Positions 26,439-34,489 of a stretch of 64,000 nucleotides of DNA are shown here, piece after piece. The notes under the pieces are model-generated. The model searched no databases. It was given only the letters and a program-made list of their open reading frames with translations, and had not been told where the DNA came from. The translations under genes and the position numbers were made by a program. Positions within the stretch are counted from its first letter, which is position 1. Each line of letters starts with the position of its first letter. Source of the DNA: an uncultured Sulfolobales archaeon (lineage in GTDB: Archaea > Thermoproteota > Thermoprotei_A > Sulfolobales > Desulfurococcaceae); NCBI GenBank assembly GCA_938045475.1, contig CALIML010000017.1:1-64000 (forward strand), read 5' to 3'.

Positions 26439-27240
26439 AGCATTGAGGTATAAAGCCCTGATTTTCACAGACATTGATGGAACCCTAATCAATAGAGCAT
26501 TCCCCGAAGACCTGGGCCACTACATCAATAGACTCAGCTCCCTAGGCTTCCCAGTGATCCCAGTCACTATGAAAACTGTGAGTGAAGTCCTCTACTTATG
26601 GAGGAATCTTGGAGTAGATCTAAGTGCAGCAATAGTTGAAGGCGGAGGAGCCATATATTATTCTTACTCAAATGACTTCATTCTAAGCGGAGGACGCCGC
26701 GATCACTGCGTAGACATGTATTTCATAAAGGTAGCTAGGTACTTAACTGAAATAGAGGGCTACCTCAAGGTTCTTGAGGGGAAGTGCTCGGGTAAAGTGC
26801 TTAGGCTCACTAAGCTACCGCCTGAGTCAATAAGTGAATTAACTGGCTTAAGTCTAGAGGAAGCTGTGCTAGCGGGAAAGAGGCTCTTCTCAGAGGCTTT
26901 CTACACTAGTGAAGCATCATGCTTCGAGGAAATAGTTGAGGCAGCTAAATCAATTGGCTTAACAACTATGACTACAAGCAGGTTCATACACGTATCAACC
27001 AGCAGTAAGGGAAGAGCCGTTAGAGAGTTCTTGAGGAGTAGCTTCCTTAAGCATTTGCCCACAATTGGTTTAGGTGACTCAGAACTCGACGAGGACTTCC
27101 TTGAGTTAATGGACGTGGCCATAGTTGTGTCAAGCAATAAGAGGGTCTTTCTGAAGAGACTTAACTACATCGTCTCCCCTGAAGCTCCCCCAAGCGGGTG
27201 GATTAAGGCTGTGGAAAGAACGATCACTAAGTTTATATAG
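26428..27240 (+). CDS. mpgP: Mannosyl-3-phosphoglycerate phosphatase (HAD family)
   Basis: Dephosphorylates mannosyl-3-phosphoglycerate to mannosylglycerate. HAD motif I is IFTDIDGTLIN, motif II IPVTMKT (Thr), motif III around SSKGRAVREFL (Lys), and motif IV GLGDSELDEDFLELMDVAI. At 270 residues it is normal for the Cof-type MPGP family. The start is TTG 26428 or GTG 26431, both overlapping the synthase stop at 26436-26438. The tail of the gene meets the convergent MarC gene, which overlaps it by eight bases. Confidence 0.92.
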   Translation: MVFKALRYKALIFTDIDGTLINRAFPEDLGHYINRLSSLGFPVIPVTMKTVSEVLYLWRNLGVDLSAAIVEGGGAIYYSYSNDFILSGGRRDHCVDMYFIKVARYLTEIEGYLKVLEGKCSGKVLRLTKLPPESISELTGLSLEEAVLAGKRLFSEAFYTSEASCFEEIVEAAKSIGLTTMTTSRFIHVSTSSKGRAVREFLRSSFLKHLPTIGLGDSELDEDFLELMDVAIVVSSNKRVFLKRLNYIVSPEAPPSGWIKAVERTITKFI

Positions 27241-27862
27241 TGAATTCATTTGACAACTCTGCAATCCACTCATTCACGCCCATCCTAATCAGCTCTACGG
27301 CTGTTGCAGCTATTATTAAAGACATGAACCTAGCTAAAGCCTTAATAAACGACTTGCTTAGAGCTCTAACGAGCAGCAGAGAGTACTTCAATGTAGCTGC
27401 AGCAGTCGCTACAGCTGCTAGAGAAGCTAAGAGTATTAGAGCATAGCCCTGTAGAGTCGGGTTTTCAGCCGTTAAAACTATTATCGTAGTCAGAGTACCT
27501 GGTCCAACAAGTAGTGGAGTAGCTATTGGTATAACAGCTATCTCAGATTCCTCAAGCCTCTTAGTCCTAGGCATGTCCCCAAGCATATCCACAGCTAGTA
27601 CGAATAGCACTGCTCCACCAGCAATCCTGAGTGAAGCTATGGATATCCCCAGGAACTCGAGCACCCATACCCCTATTAGAGTGAACGCTGTAACCATAAC
27701 GACCATGGCTAAGAAGGCCTTCCTTACGATCCTTCTCCTCTCCTCGCTACTCATGCTCTCCGTTAGACTAATGAATATAGGTACGACTGAAAATGGGTTC
27801 AGTATGGCAAAGATCTTGCCGTATATAGTGATGAACCAGACGATCAATGCCAATGAGTTCAA
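27233..27862 (-). CDS. MarC/UPF0056-family membrane protein
   Basis: A 209-residue protein with six helices. The start FAILNPFSVVPIFISLTE and the internal repeat AVIPIATPLLVGPGTLTTIIVL are the paired NP and GP motifs that define MarC proteins. The family was once linked to multiple antibiotic resistance, which is not supported; transport function is unknown (one archaeal member is described as a neutral amino acid transporter, so this is possible). It converges with and slightly overlaps the mpgP gene. Confidence 0.85.
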   Translation of the reverse strand: MNSLALIVWFITIYGKIFAILNPFSVVPIFISLTESMSSEERRRIVRKAFLAMVVMVTAFTLIGVWVLEFLGISIASLRIAGGAVLFVLAVDMLGDMPRTKRLEESEIAVIPIATPLLVGPGTLTTIIVLTAENPTLQGYALILLASLAAVATAAATLKYSLLLVRALSKSFIKALARFMSLIIAATAVELIRMGVNEWIAELSNEFTI

Positions 27863-27951
27863 CGCTGTACACCTTACCTAGTAAATTAATTGCTATTGAT
27901 TTAAAGCATTTTAAGGCTTTGCATGTATGTTGAATTGATAGGGTAGTTAAG

Positions 27952-28548
27952 TTGAGAGAAAAAATATTGATGGCTCTAACAACTGCTTTATTCACAGTCC
28001 TTACAGTTGCAGTAGTACTTGAGTACTCTAAATCCATCGACGCACTTATAGCTGAACTAGTTAGGCCCTATAGCTCAAGCGCTTGGTCTTATGTATCAAG
28101 ACTCTCTGACTTAAGTGCTTCAGCCGCCACGCTAGCGGCTGTTTCAGCAGCTGAGTGTTTAAGGAGAAAGAGGGGTGCTTTAAACACTATATTACTCCTA
28201 CTAGCTTCATTTATGGTTTCCCAGGCTTTAATCATTGCACTGAAGGTATTGATAGCTGTTCCTAGGCCTACTCACACTAGTGGAAGCGTTTTCAAAGCCT
28301 ACTCATATCCATCAGGCCACTCCACTCGTGCAGCAGTAATAGCTTACTATCTATTCAGGAGGTATAAGTTGTTGAGACCTGCCTCAGCAGTCTTTGTGCT
28401 ACTAACGTGCTTCTCAAGAATGGCTGTTGGAGCGCATTGGTTCACCGACGTTGTTGGAGGAGTGTTGTTAGGCGTTTTAACATCTAGCTTAACTGAGTAC
28501 ACTTACTTTAGCTTTATGCGTAAGCAGTTCTCCACTAACGGCGCTTAG
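27952..28548 (+). CDS. PAP2-superfamily membrane phosphatase
   Basis: A 198-residue membrane enzyme of the lipid phosphatase type. The three signature pieces are in order: KVLIAVPRPTH (Lys-x6-Arg-Pro), YPSGHSTRAA (Pro-Ser-Gly-His), and SRMAVGAHWFTDVVGG (Ser-Arg-x5-His-x3-Asp). About five or six helices. It may dephosphorylate a polyprenyl pyrophosphate or lipid phosphate; the substrate is unknown. Start is TTG 27952. It is followed by a relic of an insertion element at 28549-28690. Confidence 0.88.
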   Translation: MREKILMALTTALFTVLTVAVVLEYSKSIDALIAELVRPYSSSAWSYVSRLSDLSASAATLAAVSAAECLRRKRGALNTILLLLASFMVSQALIIALKVLIAVPRPTHTSGSVFKAYSYPSGHSTRAAVIAYYLFRRYKLLRPASAVFVLLTCFSRMAVGAHWFTDVVGGVLLGVLTSSLTEYTYFSFMRKQFSTNGA

Positions 28549-28690
28549 CGGTATTTGTTTTTCCATTAGCAGGATTAGCCCCATCTGTGGAGCCTCCTGA
28601 TTCATCCACGGGGCGTGGGGCCGGGTTGAGTCCAACGCCACAGGGCCCCCATCTGCACATACTTTCTGTAGAGCAGATCGCAGTCTCCAA
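28549..28690 (-). repeat. TnpB 3'-end relic with GC-rich hairpins
   Basis: Read on the minus strand, the segment near 28680-28560 gives MCRWGPCGVGLNPAPRPVDE followed by GGSTDGANPANGK, a typical low-complexity C-terminal tail of IS605/IS607 TnpB. The DNA is far more GC-rich than its surroundings and forms hairpins (GTGGCGTTGGAC with GTCCAACGCCAC-like pairing). The rest of the element is gone. It sits between two convergent genes, so it disrupts nothing. Confidence 0.6.
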
Positions 28691-28745
28691 GCTTAGTTTA
28701 CAAATACCCATAGGTATCTATGTTTATCGTTATATAGAGTGCAGC

Positions 28746-29783
28746 CTACTTAACTTCCATCAATGATTCCTTAGCTGCCTTAATGTTTAATGCTGACTCA
28801 GCTATGCCGTTGCTATAACGCATTATTCTCCTAATGCTGTCGTGCATCATTATGCTTGTAACTCTTTCGCCTGGGGTCACCTCTTGATCAACCATGATCT
28901 TGTCGAACACTACTTCGCGCAGATCCTTTAATGACTTTGCGCTAATGCTTATAACTTCTTCAGCGATCTTTCTGTGGAGCTTGTATACTGAATCCATTGC
29001 TGTATTGAAGATCTCCAGAGCTTTTTCGCCGAAGCCCGCTAATTCATCACAGTACTTACACACAGCTGGCCTAATGTAGGTGAGCCTGGCTATGTTTACA
29101 GAGTGATCAGCTATTCTCTCCATGTTTCTCGCCAATATTCTATAGTTAAGTGCTTCAACTGAGCTCGTCAACCCTAGAGACTCCATTACTCTAAAGTCTA
29201 GTAGAGCTATGGATAGCTGTCTAGCTATAACGAAGTGGAATCTATCCACTTCATCATCTCTTTGAATAACTGCTTCAGCCATATCAGTATTCGTAGCTTT
29301 AAATGCTTTAACAGCGTCTGAAAGCATATTGTTCACTATTAAGTGCACTCTTCTTAAAGCCTTCATTAATGGCAGCTCCTCTAGATCTAGGAGGACTTTG
29401 AATACTATGCTGTTAAAAGTTTCATCTATGACTTCTATTCCTGCAAGCTTTGACCTAGCCAGCTTCTTCATTTCATTAATTAGCTTAGGTAATCCAGGCG
29501 CGTTCTCCGGCATGACTACTTTTATTGTACTATATCCAGCCAAGTATCCAGCTATCACAATCCTGAAGACTTCATCTAGGCTTACATCGGGGCTCAGCAC
29601 TTTCACTTCAGTACTTAATTGCTGAGCCTCAACAATTGATGGAGCTACAATTAGCATATTGCCGTGCCTATAGACCGTCACGTAGTCGCCTGGCCTCATT
29701 CCAAGCGAATCAACCCACTCCTTGGGTAGAGTAACTATGTATGATGATGAACCAGTTTTCTGAATCCTCCTCCTTTCAACCAT
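28746..29783 (-). CDS. PhoU-domain regulator with N-terminal AbrB-like DNA-binding domain
   Basis: Residues about 1-45 form a SpoVT/AbrB swapped-hairpin domain (RRIQKTGSSSYIVTLPKEWV, GMRPGDYVTVYRHG). Residues about 120-345 are two PhoU helical bundles with the metal-coordinating pattern ERIADHSVNIARL. Archaeal proteins of this kind regulate phosphate uptake and related processes. ATG 29783 is preferred over GTG 29792 because GGTGA lies just before it. A 20-bp near-palindrome at 29794-29813 stands in the leader, suggesting autoregulation. No phosphate transporter genes are near. Confidence 0.85.
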   Translation of the reverse strand: MVERRRIQKTGSSSYIVTLPKEWVDSLGMRPGDYVTVYRHGNMLIVAPSIVEAQQLSTEVKVLSPDVSLDEVFRIVIAGYLAGYSTIKVVMPENAPGLPKLINEMKKLARSKLAGIEVIDETFNSIVFKVLLDLEELPLMKALRRVHLIVNNMLSDAVKAFKATNTDMAEAVIQRDDEVDRFHFVIARQLSIALLDFRVMESLGLTSSVEALNYRILARNMERIADHSVNIARLTYIRPAVCKYCDELAGFGEKALEIFNTAMDSVYKLHRKIAEEVISISAKSLKDLREVVFDKIMVDQEVTPGERVTSIMMHDSIRRIMRYSNGIAESALNIKAAKESLMEVK

Positions 29784-29793
29784 GGATTTCACC

Positions 29794-29813
29794 AGTATTG
29801 TACGTACTATACT
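29794..29813. promoter_or_regulatory. Near-perfect 20-bp palindrome at the PhoU-like gene start
   Basis: AGTATTGTAC (29794-29803) is followed by GTACTATACT (29804-29813), a palindrome with one mismatched pair. It lies 11-30 bases before ATG 29783 of the minus-strand gene, just after the expected transcription start set by the TATA element TATTTATATA (29850-29841). Good position for a repressor site of the AbrB-PhoU protein on its own gene. Confidence 0.5.
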
Positions 29814-30003
29814 ATACGTGGGAGTACTTATGCAAATGGATATATAAATATTACCTCCATAATCATATGTATGAATTCGATCTATAGGGTAAGCGGATTT
29901 AATTGATATAATTGATTCTTTATATCAATATACAATCGGTATTTCTAACAATATTTCTGATTACTGCATCTATGCTCCCCCAATTCATTTAACTGTCAAT
30001 AAA

Positions 30004-30011
30004 TTTATATA
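30004..30011 (+). promoter_or_regulatory. TATA box of the aRF1 gene
   Basis: TTTATATA, preceded by AATAAA, stands 40 bases before ATG 30051, so transcription should begin near 30035 and leave a short leader with the GGGTG ribosome site at 30040-30044. Confidence 0.6.
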
Positions 30012-30050
30012 GGGAGAGAATGTTGTGTGACTTACTATAGGGTGTCAGGG

Positions 30051-31176
30051 ATGAGTCTTTAGCTATAGCAGTGATTACATAGAGAGGCTGGCTGTAGATA
30101 AGCGCAGCTTAAGAAATATACTTGTTGAACTAAGGAAGTGGAGGGCTCCAGCCACAGTTCTCCTAAGCCTTTATGTGCCTCCGGAAAGACCTATAAGTGA
30201 TGTACTTAACTTGCTTAGACAAGAGCTTTCAATAACTGATAACATTAAGTTAAAGAAGACTAGGAACGCTGTTCAAAGAGCTCTTACAGCAACTATAGAT
30301 AGATTGTCAAAGATCCTTAAAGTGCCTGAAAAAGGTCTGGCAGTATTCTGTGGCGAAAACATGGATACGGGGGACTTCATATGCGTTACGCTATCCCCGC
30401 CTGAGCCAGTGCCAGTGTTCTTCTATAGAACTGACAAGGAATTCCACCTGGAGTTCCTTGAGCCAATGGTTGAAGAGAGCAATGTAATTGGTTTAATAAT
30501 AGTTGAGAGAGATGCTGCTACAATAGGGTTACTTAAGGGCAATAGACTTGAAGTTCTTGACGAACTTGAAGACTACATACCTGGTAAGCACACTAAAGGA
30601 GGTCAAAGCCAGAGGAGGTACGATAGAGTCATAGAGCAAATGGTTCATGAATTCTACAAGAGAGTTGGGGAAAGAGCTAAAGAGTACTTTGAGCCATACC
30701 TTGAAGGCGGGAAGTTAAAGGCAATACTCTTAGGAGGCCCAGCCTACGCTAAGTACGACTTCCTAGAGGGAGACTACTTAGACTACAGGTTGAAGCAGCT
30801 TCTCATACCGAAGTTCATTGATGTAGCTTATCAAGGTGAAGTAGGCCTTAGGGAAATGATCATTAAAGCAAATGATGTACTGAAGGAACAACAATACTTA
30901 GAGGCTCTTAAAGCTATAGATGAATTTAAACTACACTTAGTGAAGGACGATGGATTAACTATTTACGGAGATGAAGAGTTAAGAAAGGCCTTGGAGGCAG
31001 GGGCAGTGGAGAAACTCATAGTAAGTGAGGAGAGGAGCGATTTAGATGAGTGGATTGAGCTAGCTAAAAGAAGCGGTGCAAAAATCGTTGTAATAAACGA
31101 TGAAATACCTGAAGGAGCCTGGGTCAATAAGACATTCGGTGGAGTAGTTGGAATACTTAGATACAGGCTGTTTTAA
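30051..31176 (+). CDS. prf1: Archaeal peptide chain release factor aRF1, read through a +1 frameshift
   Basis: Class-I release factor that reads all three stop codons and frees the peptide. The body holds DNIKLKKTRNAVQRA (codon-recognition region), GKHTKGGQSQRRYDR with the catalytic GGQ, and GEVGLREMIIKANDVL. The conserved N-terminal part SLRNILVELRKW-RAPATVLLSLYVPP is encoded from 30061 on, but this frame has no ATG, GTG or TTG between the TGA at 30052-30054 and GTG 30175. The only well placed start is ATG 30051 in the neighbouring frame: ATG AGT CTT TAG. A +1 shift at CTT T (skipping base 30060) gives M-S-L then S-Y-S-S-D-Y-I-E-R-L and a 374-residue protein of normal length. Real programmed shift or a sequencing error; see findings. 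Confidence 0.88.
30057..30063 (+). promoter_or_regulatory. Putative programmed +1 frameshift site CTT TAG C in aRF1
   Basis: The third codon CTT is followed by stop TAG and a C. CTT can re-pair on TTT one base ahead, so the ribosome continues AGC TAT AGC in the release-factor frame. The bacterial RF2 gene uses CTT TGA C at its autoregulatory site. Efficient termination at the TAG by abundant aRF1 would lower aRF1 synthesis. An AGGG at 30047-30050 could act as an internal ribosome-pairing element. Confidence 0.6.
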
Positions 31177-31313
31177 CGCTTAAAACTAAAAGCTCTTCAC
31201 GGAGATCTAACTCTGTTTTCAAGCAACAGCTGTTGCGCAGACCTCTTCCATGGAGATGCTGCGGTCAATGGTTTCACGATAAAGATTTAAGTAGACACAA
31301 ATAGCATTTATCG

Positions 31314-31538
31314 ATGAAGAAGCCTTATATTTTTAAGGAAGCGAAGAAGCTCTTGGGAGTTACTATGAGAACTATCTAGAGATGGGATAAGGAAAGAAAG
31401 ATAAGAGTTGTTAGAACTCTCGGTGGTCGTAGGAGAATTCCGGAAAGCGAGATAAAAGGAATTCTCTGTTTAAGAGAAGAAAGAATCATCGTTGGGTACG
31501 CAAGGGTTTCTTGCTTAGCCGAGTATTATGTTTGCTAA
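31314..31538 (+). pseudogene. N-terminal remnant of an IS607 serine recombinase (TnpA)
   Basis: From ATG 31314 the frame reads MKKPYIFKEAKKLLGVTMRT, then a TAG at 31377-31379, then [37 protein letters not shown] and VGYARVS before a stop at 31536-31538. This is the MerR-like HTH followed by the first strand and catalytic Ser motif (YARVS) of IS607 recombinases. All of the catalytic domain after this point is missing. It follows aRF1 by 137 bases on the same strand, and a TnpB tail lies 0.65 kb further on (32192-32302). Confidence 0.8.
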
Positions 31539-31574
31539 TGGAGGTCTATGTCTGACGGTAGGTTTGAGTAGTAA

Positions 31575-31931
31575 TTATATTATGAGTAGGCGCGCTATTG
31601 CCTCTCTTACAGCCATGTTCACTAGCCTTACGCTGAATAGGAATTGCTGGATGCTTTTCTCGATTTCCTCAGGCGCAGCGCTCTCGTAGATTTTGCGGCG
31701 CAGTTCCCCTGCCTCCTGTTCTAGGATCACTTTCCCTTTTGAGAGGATTCTCCCAATCCTGTCGTAAATTATTCCCTTCCCGAAAACTGGGTGCATGATT
31801 ACTGCTAGAAGGGCATCCATGTCTGCGAACATTAATGAGATGATTTCATTCACTTTTGCTTCCATTGATCTAAGAGCACTAACGCCTTTGTCAAGCATAT
31901 CACCATAATCCTCTTCTGTCACTAATATCAC
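31575..31931 (-). CDS. Small helical protein, function unknown
   Basis: A 118-residue, mostly alpha-helical protein without membrane segments or Cys pairs. It has a long heptad-like stretch (about residues 12-60) and charged helices at 60-105. ATG 31931. It lies between the IS607 recombinase remnant and the truncated secreted protein, both on the other strand, so it may be accessory DNA that survived the rearrangement. Codon usage and the intact frame favour a real gene. No family recognised. Confidence 0.5.
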   Translation of the reverse strand: MILVTEEDYGDMLDKGVSALRSMEAKVNEIISLMFADMDALLAVIMHPVFGKGIIYDRIGRILSKGKVILEQEAGELRRKIYESAAPEEIEKSIQQFLFSVRLVNMAVREAIARLLII

Positions 31932-32032
31932 CCTTCCACTTAAAACAGTGCGTGGTTAGGGTTTAAAAACCGCTCCTCATGGAGGAAACACTTATTCTAT
32001 CGAAGTGCAGAACATATTGCTAGCGAGCTGGC

Positions 32033-32191
32033 GTGAAGCACTTTCATACATTGATTACAGCACTGCTTGCCCTAATACTGCTTCAGCCAGCGGTTGCCGC
32101 TCAAGAGACCACTATAGTCGCTGAGCCGTATACCGTGAAGATGACTCTCTCCTCGCGGTTTCTAGGGATGTATGGCCGTATAGAAATATAA
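32033..32191 (+). pseudogene. Truncated secreted protein (signal peptide plus short mature part)
   Basis: From GTG 32033 the frame encodes KHFHTLITALLALILLQPAV followed by AAQETTIVAEPYTVK, a Sec signal peptide with an Ala-x-Ala cleavage site, then 25 residues ending at TAA 32189-32191. Immediately after, in the same frame, comes a TnpB-like tail (32192-32302). The mature part is too short for a normal exported protein, so this is most likely the 5' remnant of a longer gene cut by an element insertion. A functional 52-residue peptide is possible but less likely. Confidence 0.5.
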
Positions 32192-32302
32192 ACAACTCAA
32201 GGTTCTTCAGTGAATAGAACCCCGGTCCCCCAGACATCCCCGTGTCCCGGGGCGAGAGTGAAGGCGGGGCGGGTCTTACTCCCGGCCCACTTTTATAAAT
32301 AA
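32192..32302 (+). repeat. TnpB 3'-end relic with strong hairpins
   Basis: The frame after the TAA at 32189 reads NRTPVPQTSPCPGARVKAG and RVLLPAHFYK then TAA at 32300-32302, the style of C-terminal tail seen in many archaeal TnpB proteins. At DNA level there are two stable hairpins: CCCCGG/CCGGGG (about 32221-32258) and GGGGCGGG/CCCGGCCC (about 32268-32289), separated by GAGAGTGAAG. The pattern hairpin, GTGAAG-G block, hairpin matches the relic at 55030-55140. The end of the relic contains the TATA box for the next gene. Confidence 0.6.
32291..32300 (+). promoter_or_regulatory. TATA box of the gene at 32335, inside the relic end
   Basis: TTTTATAAAT lies about 40 bases before ATG 32335. It is part of the last codons of the TnpB tail, so the promoter of the next gene may have been brought by the element. 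Confidence 0.45.
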
Positions 32303-32334
32303 GAGACGGGCTAGGATAGCGATAAGAATTGGGG

Positions 32335-32679
32335 ATGCGTGCCTTGTTTTTAATAGTTTCTAAACTTCACTTTCCTATGGATGAGAGCTTGTTAGACATT
32401 GCGCTAGTAATTCCACCAACTCCGTGGGGCTATATAATTGAGGACATAGTTAGGGAAGCTGTATCAATATCAATGAAGCTGGGCGTACTAGTTAGAGTTA
32501 AGGTACTTTATTCACCCGATGATGGAATGGCTGTATTGAGCATAGGCGGCAATGAAGTAGTGTTTAGGAGAGATGGAGGAAAGGAAATAACTATTGAGAC
32601 CTTAGTAGACATCATAACTATGTACTCTATTCCAACGAGTTTGACTAGGGGCGAGAACTCGTTAATCATAGCTACGTAG
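32335..32679 (+). CDS. Conserved-looking small alpha/beta protein, function unknown
   Basis: A 114-residue soluble protein with alternating strands and helices: MRALFLIVSKLHFPMDES, ALVIPPTPWGYIIEDIVREA, VRVKVLYSPDDGM. The opening pattern (strand, loop, helix) resembles DsrE/DrsE-like or thioredoxin-type folds, but without a Cys pair or other motif, so no function is given. ATG 32335 is taken since it is the first ATG after the TATA box; TTG 32329 is also possible and adds two residues. Confidence 0.5.
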   Translation: MRALFLIVSKLHFPMDESLLDIALVIPPTPWGYIIEDIVREAVSISMKLGVLVRVKVLYSPDDGMAVLSIGGNEVVFRRDGGKEITIETLVDIITMYSIPTSLTRGENSLIIAT

Positions 32680-32795
32680 ATCATTAAGGGCTTTTCATCT
32701 CCCTAAGTTAAATCGCAATCAAATGAATGAAGAAGCTTAGTCCGCCTAATGATGGCGCTATAGTTAGAGGCGGCAGAGCTGCCCTCAACTCACTT

Positions 32796-33875
32796 CTATT
32801 GAGGCAAAAAACTTATTCCATCAGCGCATATTATTCCTCTTCCATTGCTCTCCCTTACGTCAAATAAATCTCTTTGTAAGAATTGTTTTGTAACCATGAT
32901 TGCCGTTAATGCGTGAAGCGTTATATTTGAAACCCCTATGCAGGACCTTCCTTTAGCTAATGCTATGTATGGTATCAGCATGTCAGCCATGTGGGCGTCA
33001 AAGGCCATACCTGTTCTGAGTTCACTTAACAACTTTACGGCGGCTTCTTCGCCAACTTTTTCAGCTGGCTTACCTCTTTCGCCTAAAGCGTCCGCCCCTA
33101 TAACGCTATTATCAGTTATTGCGTAGATAGTTATGCCACTTCCGGGACCTAGGTGAGGATCCTTAGTTGCTTCGTAGAACTCTACTTCTATCCTTGGCTT
33201 AATGCCTAGCTCCTTAAATATGAGTTCTTCAGCGCTCTTAGCTTGCCTAATTGCTACATGGCTTGGCAGCTTTACGCTGTGACTGAGCCCTCCAATATTT
33301 CTTACTCCACCTCTCTCAATAGCATTAATGGCTATTAACGGCTCTTTAAGTCTTTCAACGCTTAATACAACTAATCCACCGCCGCGCGGATAATGCCCTC
33401 TCTTCTTTAAGTGTATTTCAATGTTTGCCCCAGTTTTTCCTAGAATGCGTTTAAACACAAACCTCATGTAGTCTATTGGCGGGCTATTAGATACATCGGT
33501 TCCACCGGTTATTTCAATGAGTGAATAATCCTCTGCGAATAAGAGCGCTGGCAATAATGCTTGGATCACTAGGCTAATGCTCCCAGCTGTACCTATATTA
33601 AACCTATAGCTTCCTCCAAGCCTTCTCCTAGGCTTAAACATAAGTACTTGACTGCCTACGCTTGCTCCAACTACTTCAGCCATAGTTATGTCTGCTAAAG
33701 CTCTTACAGCAGTTAAATGCTGGGGCCTTAAGCCTGGATTGCTTCTCTTAGCCCTAATGTTAATAATTTTTACAGGCCTCAATAGGAGCGCTGATAGGGC
33801 TAGGCTATACCTAAGTATTTGCCCTCCCCCCTCCCCCATGCTTCCATCTACTGCAACTACTTCTTCACTGCTCAA
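32796..33875 (-). CDS. rtcA: RNA 3'-terminal phosphate cyclase
   Basis: Converts RNA 3'-phosphates to 2',3'-cyclic phosphates with ATP. The 359-residue protein contains VDGSMGEGGGQILRYSLALS at the start (cut at 20 residues here), KRSNPGLRPQHLTAV, GSISLVIQALLPALLFA, GGTDVSNSPPIDYM, RGHYPRGGG and the adenylated His region GMAFDAHMADMLIPYIALA. Start ATG 33875 overlaps the stop of the next gene upstream (nadM) by four bases. With the tRNA endonuclease and translin, it adds to the RNA end-processing genes of this window. Confidence 0.95.
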   Translation of the reverse strand: MSSEEVVAVDGSMGEGGGQILRYSLALSALLLRPVKIINIRAKRSNPGLRPQHLTAVRALADITMAEVVGASVGSQVLMFKPRRRLGGSYRFNIGTAGSISLVIQALLPALLFAEDYSLIEITGGTDVSNSPPIDYMRFVFKRILGKTGANIEIHLKKRGHYPRGGGLVVLSVERLKEPLIAINAIERGGVRNIGGLSHSVKLPSHVAIRQAKSAEELIFKELGIKPRIEVEFYEATKDPHLGPGSGITIYAITDNSVIGADALGERGKPAEKVGEEAAVKLLSELRTGMAFDAHMADMLIPYIALAKGRSCIGVSNITLHALTAIMVTKQFLQRDLFDVRESNGRGIICADGISFLPQ

Positions 33876-34393
33876 TGAAGACCCCTACACAATTCCTTTA
33901 CTCTTTCAACTCCGCCAATGGACTTTAAGTACTTAGCTACGGGCTCTGGAACTAGCTCCTCCCAATCACCGTTGTTTGCAATAAGGGTTCTTATCCTACT
34001 TCCATTAAATAGCTCAGGTCTATACGGATCTACTTCAATCACTCTCGCCCCAATCCATCTATAGATCGCTTTAACGTGGGCATTGCCTGTAGCTATAGCT
34101 TCCACTTTAGGAGATAGCCCCAATGCATAGGCAGTCCACGCCAGCGGCTTATTTATGTCTGGAACAGTTATGAGCCAAAACTTCTTTGGATCAACGCCTT
34201 TGTGCAGCAGTGCATCCCTAATCATTTCCAGTCTTTCACCAGCAGTAAATGGGTTTTGGCACGTGAAGCCCTCTTGAGCTGACCCTACAGCTATAACTAC
34301 TTCATCATATTCATTGAGTAAGCTGAGTATAGCGTGTAAATGCCCCTTGTGAAATGGCTGAAACCTACCTGGGAACAAGACTCTCTTAACCAC
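33872..34393 (-). CDS. nadM: Nicotinamide-nucleotide adenylyltransferase (archaeal NadM)
   Basis: Makes NAD from NMN and ATP. The 173-residue protein begins VKRVLFPGRFQPFHKGHLHA with the GRFQPFHKGH nucleotidyltransferase motif, has AVGSAQEGFTCQNPFTAGER and the ISxxSR-equivalent NGSRIRTLI near residues 130-138. Length and motifs are typical of archaeal NadM. ATG 34393. Its stop overlaps the start of rtcA, so they are co-transcribed. Confidence 0.94.
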   Translation of the reverse strand: MVKRVLFPGRFQPFHKGHLHAILSLLNEYDEVVIAVGSAQEGFTCQNPFTAGERLEMIRDALLHKGVDPKKFWLITVPDINKPLAWTAYALGLSPKVEAIATGNAHVKAIYRWIGARVIEVDPYRPELFNGSRIRTLIANNGDWEELVPEPVAKYLKSIGGVERVKELCRGLH

Positions 34394-34489
34394 TTAAGTA
34401 CACCCTAGCTAGGCCAACCTTCCTTCAACACATGATTTTAAGCTGTTGAACCCCTATTTACATCTTATTTGACTCCATGTTAAAGGGAT

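Noticed and set aside
30175..31176. aRF1 beginning at GTG 30175 without frameshift
   Set aside because: This would remove the conserved RAPATVLLSLY region, which is clearly encoded upstream in the same frame, and there is no ribosome site before it.
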